Shown here: one piece after another, positions 17,735 to 24,628 of the stretch
Layout of the letters: each line of letters opens with the position of its first letter
Numbering within the stretch: position 1 is the stretch's first letter
Source: Rhodoluna sp.
GTDB lineage: Bacteria > Actinomycetota > Actinomycetes > Actinomycetales > Microbacteriaceae
Assembly (NCBI GenBank): GCA_017984715.1
Contig: JAGNYY010000003.1
Span: forward strand, 1 to 26,147
Direction of reading: 5' to 3'
DNA length: 26,147 nt
Made by a program: the position numbers and the translations under genes
Notes under the pieces: generated by a model
What the model was told of the DNA's origin: nothing
The model's input: only the letters and a program-made list of their open reading frames with translations
The model's database searches: none

Positions 17735-19408
17735 TTAGCCCTGAATGACAACCGGAATGATCATCGGACGGCGGCGATGAGCCTTGTTGACCCAGGTGCC
17801 AATCGTGCGACGAATCACTTGCTGAAGAGCATAGGTATCACGAACACCTTCACCAGCAGCTTCGGCGAGTGCGCGTTCGATCATTGGCTTGACGGCATCG
17901 AAAACGTGGTCATCTTCAGCGAAGGCTCGGGCGCGAATTTCGGGACCAACCTTGACTCGACCATTTTCATCAACCACGCAGAAGATAGAAATGAATCCCT
18001 CTTCGGCCAAAACGCGACGATCCTTGAGGTCATCCTCGGTAATTTTGCCCACGGTCTTGCCGTCAACGAACAGCAGACCACACTCAACGGCACCAACCAC
18101 TTCAGCGATTCCATCGGCGAGGTCGATAACCCAGCCATCCTCGGTGATTAAGACACGTTCACTTGGCACGCCGGTCTGCTCGGCCAATTTGCCGTTCGCG
18201 ATTAGGTGACGGTATTCACCGTGCACCGGCATCACGTTCTTCGGCTGCAGGATGTTGTAGCAATAGAGCAACTCACCGGCGGCCGCATGACCTGACACGT
18301 GCACCTTGGCGTTGCCCTTGTGCACTACGTTGGCACCAAGTTTGGTGAGGCCATCGATCACTCGATAGACCGCGTTCTCGTTTCCAGGAATCAAAGAACT
18401 GGCCAGGATGACGGTGTCACCCTCGCCGATCTCGATGTCATGCTCGAGGTTGGCCATGCGTGCCAAAACCGCCATCGGTTCACCCTGCGAGCCTGTCGAC
18501 ATGTAAACAACTTCGTTGTCCATCATCTTGGCAGCCTGCTTTAGGTCTACGAAGTCTTCGGTCTCGGCCTTCAAATAGCCCATTTGAATGGCAATCTGCA
18601 TGTTGCGAACCATTGAGCGACCAACCAGCGCAACCTTGCGGTCATTTGCCTTAGCAGCATCAACCACCTGCTGCACGCGGTGAACATGGCTTGAGAACGA
18701 GGCAACGATGACACGCTTCTTCGAACGGGCAATCACGCTCTCGATAACCGGGCCGATGTCTTTTTCGAGCGGTGTGAAACCAGGCACGTCTGCGTTGGTC
18801 GAGTCACTCATGAACAAGTCGAGACCTTCTTCGCCAATGCGAGCGAAGGCGCGAAGGTCGGTCAAACGACCATCCAACGGAAGCTGATCCATCTTGAAGT
18901 CACCGGTGTGAAGCACGGTTCCAGCAGCTGAGCGAATAACCACTGCCATCGCATCGGGAATCGAGTGGTTCACGGCCACGAATTCGAGGTTGAAGCCAGC
19001 CATTTGCTCACGCTGCCCCTCAACCACGACCATCGAGTATGGGGTGATGCGGTGCTCTTTGAGCTTGGCCTCGACAAATGCCAAGGTTAGCGCAGAGCCA
19101 AGAATAGGGATGTCCTGCTTCATTCGAAGAAGATAAGGGACGCCGCCGATGTGGTCTTCGTGACCGTGCGTCAGGAAGATGCCGATGACGTCATCCATGC
19201 GGTCCTTGAGGTATCCAAAGTCAGGCAAGATTACGTCGATGCCTGGCTGGTGCTCTTCAGGGAACAGCACGCCGCAATCGACGATGAGGATTTTGCCGTC
19301 AATCTCGAAAACGGTCATGTTGCGACCGATTTCTCCGATGCCACCAAGAGGGATGATGCGGAGGACGCCCGGACGCAATGGAGCAGGTGCCGGAAGGGTT
19401 TGAACCAA
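17735..19408 (-). CDS. rnj: Ribonuclease J
   Basis: A 557-residue beta-CASP metallo-beta-lactamase nuclease with endo- and 5'-exonuclease activity in mRNA decay and rRNA processing. The zinc motif HGHEDH is at 81-86, with further ligands in the VNHSIPDAM and HTGDFKMDQ segments, and the SGHAAAGEL beta-CASP motif near the C-terminal third. The start is TTG at 19408 (VQTLPAPAP follows), since no ATG or GTG in frame gives the normal N-terminus; AAAAGAG lies upstream. Its 73-base leader carries a hairpin and a repeat. Confidence 0.94.
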   Translation of the reverse strand: MVQTLPAPAPLRPGVLRIIPLGGIGEIGRNMTVFEIDGKILIVDCGVLFPEEHQPGIDVILPDFGYLKDRMDDVIGIFLTHGHEDHIGGVPYLLRMKQDIPILGSALTLAFVEAKLKEHRITPYSMVVVEGQREQMAGFNLEFVAVNHSIPDAMAVVIRSAAGTVLHTGDFKMDQLPLDGRLTDLRAFARIGEEGLDLFMSDSTNADVPGFTPLEKDIGPVIESVIARSKKRVIVASFSSHVHRVQQVVDAAKANDRKVALVGRSMVRNMQIAIQMGYLKAETEDFVDLKQAAKMMDNEVVYMSTGSQGEPMAVLARMANLEHDIEIGEGDTVILASSLIPGNENAVYRVIDGLTKLGANVVHKGNAKVHVSGHAAAGELLYCYNILQPKNVMPVHGEYRHLIANGKLAEQTGVPSERVLITEDGWVIDLADGIAEVVGAVECGLLFVDGKTVGKITEDDLKDRRVLAEEGFISIFCVVDENGRVKVGPEIRARAFAEDDHVFDAVKPMIERALAEAAGEGVRDTYALQQVIRRTIGTWVNKAHRRRPMIIPVVIQG

Positions 19409-19426
19409 TGGTTCTCTTTTCTATTC

Positions 19427-19485
19427 GGTTGTTATGCGCTCTTGCGCACTTTATAAATAACTCGCGATTGACGCGTGGTTGTTAT
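19427..19485 (-). repeat. Direct repeat and hairpin in the rnj leader
   Basis: GGTTGTTAT occurs at 19427-19435 and again at 19477-19485 (plus-strand reading), 50 bases apart; the second overlaps the dapA stop codon. Between them TGCGC (19435-19439) pairs with GCGCA (19444-19448) around four bases, and a TATTTATAAAG stretch could serve as a -10 region for rnj. A structured leader on an RNase transcript could allow self-control, which is inference. Confidence 0.4.
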
Positions 19486-20456
19486 CGGGTGGTGCCAGCG
19501 ATTTTCGGAAGCGCGCCACCGGCCGCGGCATTGCGGTCTGGGCGGAAGTTGTCGAAGCTGATGCCGGTGACCGAACCAACTAGGTCGATATCTGCCTCAA
19601 TACGAGCTGCCTCGGCATCCTCCGGGCCAACCAGCGGCAAACGAACGCGTGGGCTAGAAATAACGCCCAGGCCATTCAAGATGTACTTTGCCGCCACGGT
19701 CCCAGGCACGTGGGTCATAGCAGCGCGCTGCAGTGGATCAAGGCTGTTGTGCACCTTGAGGGCGTGGTGGAAGTCGTTGCGGTTGGCCGCGTCAATCATC
19801 TCGCGGTATGCAGCAGGTGCGATGTTCGCGGTGACCGAGATGCAACCGATGGCACCGATTGCTAGCTCAGGTAGCAAGTTTGAGTCGTCGCCCGAGAAGT
19901 AGAACAAACCCGTCTCGTTCATGATTCGGGTGGCCTGAGCAAGATCGCCCTTGGCATCCTTGACGGCAATGATGTTTGGGTGCTTTGAGGCGCGGTGGAA
20001 TGTGTCCATCGAAATCGCGATTCCGGCGCGCCCTGGGATGTCATACAAGATCACCGGAAGATCGGTTGAATCGGCGACCATGCGGAAGTGAGTTAGCACA
20101 CCAGCCTGGGTTGGCTTGTTGTAGTAAGGGGTGACGATCATGATGCCGTCGGCACCAGCCTTCTCGCTGGCCTTATAAAGCTGCATCGCGTGAGCGGTCT
20201 CGTTCGAGCCACCGCCGGTGATGATCTTCGCACGCCCGCCCGAGACAGACTTGCCGACCTCAACGAGTTTGATCTTCTCGGCGTCAGTCAAGGTGCTGGT
20301 CTCGCCCGTGGTGCCGGTAACGACAACACCGTCAGCGCCTCCAGTGATGACGTAATCGATTAGCTTCTCGGTGTCAGCCCAATCGACTTCGCCGTCGGCG
20401 GTCATAGGGGTAACGAGGGCAACCAGGGTCTGGCCAAAAATGTTCTTGTGCGACAT
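19482..20456 (-). CDS. dapA: 4-hydroxy-tetrahydrodipicolinate synthase DapA
   Basis: A 324-residue aldolase-type enzyme condensing pyruvate with aspartate semialdehyde, the first committed step to diaminopimelate and lysine. The active site is complete and sits five residues later than in E. coli: Thr49, Thr50, Tyr112, Tyr138, Arg143 and the Schiff-base Lys166 (AVKDAKG). The C-terminal 25 residues are a slightly long tail. TAGGCT is exactly six bases before the ATG at 20456, so it is probably leaderless. No lysine riboswitch could fit in the 37-base gap to the divergent transporter. Confidence 0.96.
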   Translation of the reverse strand: MSHKNIFGQTLVALVTPMTADGEVDWADTEKLIDYVITGGADGVVVTGTTGETSTLTDAEKIKLVEVGKSVSGGRAKIITGGGSNETAHAMQLYKASEKAGADGIMIVTPYYNKPTQAGVLTHFRMVADSTDLPVILYDIPGRAGIAISMDTFHRASKHPNIIAVKDAKGDLAQATRIMNETGLFYFSGDDSNLLPELAIGAIGCISVTANIAPAAYREMIDAANRNDFHHALKVHNSLDPLQRAAMTHVPGTVAAKYILNGLGVISSPRVRLPLVGPEDAEAARIEADIDLVGSVTGISFDNFRPDRNAAAGGALPKIAGTTR

Positions 20457-20462
20457 GCTCTA

Positions 20463-20487
20463 AGCCTATCGGTTGGGTCGCTAGGCT
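20463..20487. promoter_or_regulatory. Paired leaderless -10 elements, dapA and the SulP gene
   Basis: TAGGCT occurs once per strand in the 37 bases between these divergent genes: minus strand 20463-20468, six bases before the dapA ATG, and plus strand 20482-20487, six bases before the SulP GTG. Any -35 region of each promoter must lie in or beyond the other promoter, so the two probably compete or share supercoiling effects. Confidence 0.6.
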
Positions 20488-20493
20488 GGCGAA

Positions 20494-21693
20494 GTGAACC
20501 TATTGCCAACGAAGGCCGATTTGGATGATGCGCTAGCCGCACCACTCAAGAACTTACTCTCAGGTATCACGGTCGCAATCGTGGCTCTGCCGCTTGCCCT
20601 CGCGTTCGGGCTCGCCTCTGGCATGGGGGCAGAAGCTGGAATAACAACCGCAATCATCGCCGGCGCCCTGGCCGCGATATTCGGCGGAAGTCGTCTTCAA
20701 GTATCGGGGCCGACCGGGGCGATGACCGTTGTGCTGGTGCCAATATTCAAAGATTTTGGAGCTTCTGGCGTTCTATTCGTTGGCTTGGTTGCTGGCGCAC
20801 TGTTGGTTTTGATTGCTCTCCTGAAGATTGGTGAACACGTTCATCGACTGCCCACTTCGCTGATTGAAGGCTTCACCGCAGGTATTGCCGTGATCATCTC
20901 ACTCCAGCAGTTTCCATACTTGGATGGCTGGCAAAAAGCTGTCTTCGGGCTCACCGTGACCGCGCTGATTTTGGTTGGTCAACACTATTGGCCGCGACTG
21001 CCATTCGCGTTTATCTTGGTCATTCTGGCAACCGTCGCGGCTGATGTGCTGGGCCTCAACCTCGAACGAATCGGTGAACTACCGGCTTCGATTGGCCAGT
21101 GGGACACCGAGTTCCTAAACCAGGGCGACTGGCTGCGATTGATTCCATCTGCGCTGGCCGTGACCATCCTGGCCGCTCTTGAAAGCCTGCTCTCGGCTAA
21201 GGTCGCTGATCGCATGCGAGGTGGTGGTGAGAAACACGACGCCAACAAAGAACTATTCGGGCAGGGTGTCGCCAATCTGGTCGTGCCATTCTTCGGTGGA
21301 GTGCCAGCAACGGCCGCATTAGCCAGAACGGCGGTCAATGTGCGTTCAGGTGCGACTTCGAAGTCGTCTGCGCTGATTCACTCAATAGTCTTGGCGGCCG
21401 TTATTTTGCTTGCCGCTCCCCTGGTAGCCAAAATTCCACTGGCTGCGCTGGCTGGTGTGCTTTTGGCAACGACCGCGCACATGGTGAAACCCAAAGAGCT
21501 CATTCACATCGCGCGGATCAGCTGGCTTGACGCGATTGTCATGGTTGCCACTTTCATCGCAACGGTTACCTTGAATCTGATCTCCGGTGTTCTGGTTGGC
21601 CTTGCCCTGGCGCTTGCTCTGAGAAAAACGAAACTGGGCAGGATCTCACGAACCTACCCAGTTGTCGATGAAGCCGAAACGCTCGGCGACTAA
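20494..21693 (+). CDS. Short SulP-family anion transporter without STAS domain
   Basis: A 399-residue membrane protein of the SulP family (sulfate, bicarbonate and related anions). About ten to twelve hydrophobic helices fill most of the length. The family signature is SGPTGAM (71-77), and a second conserved patch surrounds GGVPATAALART. Typical SulP proteins have 500 or more residues with a cytoplasmic STAS domain at the C-terminus; this one stops about 20 residues after the last helix. GTG start at 20494, apparently leaderless. Substrate unknown; bicarbonate or sulfate are both open. It interrupts the dapA-thyX neighbourhood on the opposite strand. Confidence 0.85.
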   Translation: MNLLPTKADLDDALAAPLKNLLSGITVAIVALPLALAFGLASGMGAEAGITTAIIAGALAAIFGGSRLQVSGPTGAMTVVLVPIFKDFGASGVLFVGLVAGALLVLIALLKIGEHVHRLPTSLIEGFTAGIAVIISLQQFPYLDGWQKAVFGLTVTALILVGQHYWPRLPFAFILVILATVAADVLGLNLERIGELPASIGQWDTEFLNQGDWLRLIPSALAVTILAALESLLSAKVADRMRGGGEKHDANKELFGQGVANLVVPFFGGVPATAALARTAVNVRSGATSKSSALIHSIVLAAVILLAAPLVAKIPLAALAGVLLATTAHMVKPKELIHIARISWLDAIVMVATFIATVTLNLISGVLVGLALALALRKTKLGRISRTYPVVDEAETLGD

Positions 21694-21698
21694 TACCG

Positions 21699-22433
21699 TT
21701 ACGGAGCTACGCGACCGTTCTTGTTGAACGCCTCGTAGGTGTAAGGCATAAGCTCAGCCCAGAACTCTTCCATCTTCTCGGCGCACATTTCAATTTCACG
21801 CTGAGGGAATGATGGGAAGTGGGTTCCTTCGCGCTGCGTGCGCAGGCTGAGGAAGTTCATGAGCGCACGTGAGTTCATGGTCACATACATGCTCGAGTAA
21901 ATGTTTAGCGGAAGCACGATGCGGGCAACCTCACGGGCTACACCAGCCTCAAGCATGCGCTTATAAGACTCGTAAGCCTGCTGTGAAGTTGAGCGAGATT
22001 CTTGCTCGACCAGGGCGACCTGCTCGGCGCTGCCTGGTAAAAATTCGTAGTGCCCAGTCTTACCAACCTGAACCAAGTTGCGGTCTGGCGCTGGCACATA
22101 GAAAACCGGTGAAAGCTCCTTGTATCGACCTGATTCTTCGTTGTAGCTGGCAATGCGGTGACGCATGAATTCGCGGAACACGAAAATTGGCGCCTGCACG
22201 TAAAAGGTCATTGAGTTGTGCTCGAACGGTGAACCGTGGCGATCACGCATCAGGTAGTTGATGAGGCCCTTGTTGCGCTTCTCGTCTTCTGATGCATCGG
22301 TCTGAGCCGAAGCAGACTCTAGTGTTTGCTCACCTTGGGTTGAAACTCGGGCGGCAAACAAAACGTCTGAATCCGACGCGCTTGAGCGGACTAGTTCGAC
22401 GGTTACGTCGCTGCGAAAAATGATGTCTGACAC
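21699..22433 (-). CDS. thyX: Flavin-dependent thymidylate synthase ThyX
   Basis: A 244-residue FAD enzyme that makes dTMP from dUMP with methylenetetrahydrofolate and NADPH. The ThyX motif RHRIAS is at 91-96, followed by NEESGRY (98-104). It takes the place of ThyA in many actinobacteria, though ThyA may be encoded elsewhere. GTG start at 22433, with TAGGCT exactly six bases upstream (22440-22445), suggesting a leaderless mRNA. Tail to tail with the SulP gene, five bases apart. Confidence 0.96.
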   Translation of the reverse strand: MSDIIFRSDVTVELVRSSASDSDVLFAARVSTQGEQTLESASAQTDASEDEKRNKGLINYLMRDRHGSPFEHNSMTFYVQAPIFVFREFMRHRIASYNEESGRYKELSPVFYVPAPDRNLVQVGKTGHYEFLPGSAEQVALVEQESRSTSQQAYESYKRMLEAGVAREVARIVLPLNIYSSMYVTMNSRALMNFLSLRTQREGTHFPSFPQREIEMCAEKMEEFWAELMPYTYEAFNKNGRVAP

Positions 22434-22439
22434 GCGTCT

Positions 22440-22445
22440 AGCCTA
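22440..22445 (-). promoter_or_regulatory. Candidate leaderless -10 element of thyX
   Basis: TAGGCT on the minus strand, six bases before the thyX GTG, in the 16-base gap after the DUF4395 gene. No clear -35. Confidence 0.55.
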
Positions 22446-22449
22446 ATGC

Positions 22450-22923
22450 TTAGAACTTCTTGAAAATGCCGACTCTCTGTAGGCCCACGTAAATTTGGCA
22501 ACCGAGGCAGAAGTCAAAGGCTGCATTTAGGAATGCTGCGATGAATGCTGCAGCAGCAGCGCCTGCGACACCGTATGGCACACCGAATGCACCCAGCAGG
22601 AGACCGACGCTGGCAACGATAAGCCCAACCAGCTGAGCAAACTTTGGTGGGCGCGGGTCTTCAAGGTGCTTAGGGGCAGCCAACTTCGGGCGGACGAAAG
22701 CCTTAAAGATCAAACCGTATGGGTGCTTCGAGTTGCCGAAGATTGCTCCAATAGCAAAGAGGCCCGTGATGACGGCCAGCAGCACGTATGCACTGCCAGC
22801 GGAGGCAGAGTCAAGGGCAAGGAAGACCGTCACTAGTAGCAGCACCGAAGTGATGGCAGCGCCAAAACGTGGGCCACGTGGGTCGATGCCTGCTGGGGTC
22901 TTGTTTGATGCAGATGAGCTCAT
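22450..22923 (-). CDS. DUF4395 membrane protein
   Basis: A 157-residue membrane protein with about four helices (near 22-38, 45-62, 98-116 and 118-138) and a DUF4395 domain. A CLGC motif (Cys139, Cys142) sits at the end of the last helix, with a basic loop (KAFVRPKLAAPKHLEDPRPPK) in the middle. Function unknown. Its ATG shares one base with the stop of the thioredoxin-like gene (TAATG), so the two are probably translated together and may work as a redox pair, with the CLGC as partner of the thioredoxin's CSQC; that is inference. Confidence 0.82.
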   Translation of the reverse strand: MSSSASNKTPAGIDPRGPRFGAAITSVLLLVTVFLALDSASAGSAYVLLAVITGLFAIGAIFGNSKHPYGLIFKAFVRPKLAAPKHLEDPRPPKFAQLVGLIVASVGLLLGAFGVPYGVAGAAAAAFIAAFLNAAFDFCLGCQIYVGLQRVGIFKKF

Positions 22924-23360
22924 TAGATGTGAAAGCTTCCTAGTTCGTGTTCGATGGTTTGAGGTTTTGCGGCTCCGCCAATTCGCGAGGTCACCGCGCC
23001 GCGCTTGTCTAGCACAAGTGTGGTTGGGGTTTGCAAAATGTTGAACTTGTTTGCCAAATCGAGGCGATTGGTGATGTCAACCTCGATGTGCAGAATGTCA
23101 TCGTGTTGTGCTTCCAACTCGTGGAACAGCCTTGAAGTTTGCGCGCATTGGCTGCAAAACTCTGATGAGAACTGGAGAAAGGTCACTCGCTCGCCGAATT
23201 CGGTGACCGGCTTGCCATCCTTGACCGCAGCGATTTCTTTTAGGTCGATGACTAGCCCGGAACTCACTTTTTTAGCGGTTCCGGTTCGTGCCTTCCAGAT
23301 CAAACCGACAACGGTAGCCAAGGCTACGAGCCCTAGGACGATTGCGATTTGAAGAGTCAT
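22923..23360 (-). CDS. Membrane-anchored thioredoxin-fold protein
   Basis: A 145-residue protein with an N-terminal membrane anchor (about 4-22) and a thioredoxin fold. The redox motif is CSQC (Cys69, Cys72) after FLQFSSEF, and the cis-Pro loop is QTPTTLVLD (110-118). The domain most likely faces the outside of the membrane. CSQC is not the usual CGPC of thioredoxin, so a dedicated partner is likely. TAGCCT is exactly six bases before the ATG (23367-23372), suggesting a leaderless mRNA shared with DUF4395. Confidence 0.85.
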   Translation of the reverse strand: MTLQIAIVLGLVALATVVGLIWKARTGTAKKVSSGLVIDLKEIAAVKDGKPVTEFGERVTFLQFSSEFCSQCAQTSRLFHELEAQHDDILHIEVDITNRLDLANKFNILQTPTTLVLDKRGAVTSRIGGAAKPQTIEHELGSFHI

Positions 23361-23366
23361 GTTTAG

Positions 23367-23372
23367 AGGCTA
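23367..23372 (-). promoter_or_regulatory. Candidate leaderless -10 element of the thioredoxin gene
   Basis: TAGCCT on the minus strand, six bases before the ATG at 23360, in the 47-base gap after the TPR gene. Confidence 0.5.
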
Positions 23373-23407
23373 ATCAATGCCGAAAGACTCGGCTGAATCA
23401 AGACGTT

Positions 23408-23860
23408 TTATGACGCTTTGGTGGCGTTGTTCAAACGGACCGCTTTGCGCATCGCCGATCGCGCTCGACGACTGTCCCCGGCGGCATCATAGGCAAGCGA
23501 AAGGTTAAACCAGCTGTGCCAGTCATCCGGGTTATTCTGGGTTCGTTCTGAGTACTCGGCAAAAACCTGTTGCGCAGAGGCTCGCACCGCGCGACCGCTG
23601 GGGCGAAGCTCAAGATCAAAACTTGGCCAGGCGCCCTCTAGGTGAACCCGCTTCGAGAGCGATTCAACCTGCAAACCAAACTTCAATTCACGGATTATTG
23701 CCCAAACGCCAACCGCTGGTAGCCCAAATAGTGCGGCGCCCATAATTTTTGCAATCGGGCTCTCGAGCTGAATCAGGGTGATTGCCTGATTGGTCATCAA
23801 GACCAGATAAATCAGGGTTATGGCGCTGAGGAGGAAGGCTCCTGCTTTTGATTTGCTCAT
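23408..23860 (-). CDS. TPR-containing membrane protein
   Basis: A 150-residue protein with two N-terminal membrane helices (about 7-25 and 37-57), a short charged link, and a C-terminal tetratricopeptide-like helix pair (about 105-145, with DWHSWFNLSLAYDAAGDSRR, a typical TPR pattern). It is probably a membrane-bound scaffold; no enzyme motif is seen. It lies 12 bases after dapB and is likely on its transcript. A TPR protein next to dapB is common in actinobacteria. Confidence 0.75.
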   Translation of the reverse strand: MSKSKAGAFLLSAITLIYLVLMTNQAITLIQLESPIAKIMGAALFGLPAVGVWAIIRELKFGLQVESLSKRVHLEGAWPSFDLELRPSGRAVRASAQQVFAEYSERTQNNPDDWHSWFNLSLAYDAAGDSRRARSAMRKAVRLNNATKAS

Positions 23861-23872
23861 GCTGATCGGGGC

Positions 23873-24616
23873 TTAGGCAAGGTTGGCTGAAGAATCAACC
23901 ACCGATTGGAGACCCACCATCAAACCATTTGCCTGCGCGGCCACACGAAGCGAGAGCGCAATGCCGTGACCGTATGACGCAACCGAGCTGACCTCGTGAC
24001 TAATGGTCAGGACCTCGCTGTTGCCGCCGAAGTGAACATCTTGCTTGGCAGACACCCCCGCTAGGCGAAGGCTGTGGATCGGCACACCGGCAACGACCTC
24101 ACCGCGGGCGGTCTGACCGACACCAGGAATTAGTGGCTGAGTAAGACCGGCACGTGCCTCGGCAATCATCTCAGCGGTGCGAACCGCAGTGCCCGAGGGC
24201 GAGTCAATTTTGCCCGCGTGATGCGCCTCGACGATCTCAATGGAATCGAAAAACTTAGCCGCCTGAGCCGCGAATGAGCTCGCGAGCATCGAACCGATTG
24301 AAAAGTTTGGAATGACCACAACAGCGGCCTCTGGGTTGCCGGCCAGTTTGTGCTCAAGAGCGGCAAGCTTTGGCGCTGACCATCCGCTGGTGCCTACGAC
24401 TACTTTTAGGCCGTTGGCGATGCAGTAGTCGACTACTTGCTCAGACACTTCGAGACGAGTGACTTCGAAAACAACGTCAGCGCCGATTACCTGGCTGAGT
24501 TCGCTCTTCGAATCAAGGGCAGCGTGCAGCGACAGGTGCTGTGAACCATGGATGATGTCCAGGGCCAGCTTGCCCATGCGTCCGGTGGCGCCGACAACGG
24601 CTACTTTGATAGTCAT
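23873..24616 (-). CDS. dapB: 4-hydroxy-tetrahydrodipicolinate reductase DapB
   Basis: A 247-residue NAD(P)H-dependent reductase acting directly after DapA. The Rossmann motif VGATGRMG is at 8-15, and the substrate site has His132-His133 and Lys136 in EAHHAGKIDSPSGTA. TAAGTT is exactly six bases before the ATG at 24616 (24623-24628) and overlaps the stop of the M16 peptidase gene, consistent with a leaderless transcript starting inside the end of that gene. Confidence 0.96.
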   Translation of the reverse strand: MTIKVAVVGATGRMGKLALDIIHGSQHLSLHAALDSKSELSQVIGADVVFEVTRLEVSEQVVDYCIANGLKVVVGTSGWSAPKLAALEHKLAGNPEAAVVVIPNFSIGSMLASSFAAQAAKFFDSIEIVEAHHAGKIDSPSGTAVRTAEMIAEARAGLTQPLIPGVGQTARGEVVAGVPIHSLRLAGVSAKQDVHFGGNSEVLTISHEVSSVASYGHGIALSLRVAAQANGLMVGLQSVVDSSANLA

Positions 24617-24622
24617 AGGTCA

Positions 24623-24628
24623 AACTTA
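24623..24628 (-). promoter_or_regulatory. Candidate leaderless -10 element of dapB
   Basis: TAAGTT on the minus strand, six bases before the dapB ATG and overlapping the TAA stop of the peptidase gene (24626-24628). No clear -35. Confidence 0.5.

Noticed and set aside
19482..24616. Lysine riboswitch or T-box before the dap genes
   Set aside because: The gaps before dapA, dapB and dapF are 37 bases or less and appear to hold leaderless starts, so there is no room for such a structure.
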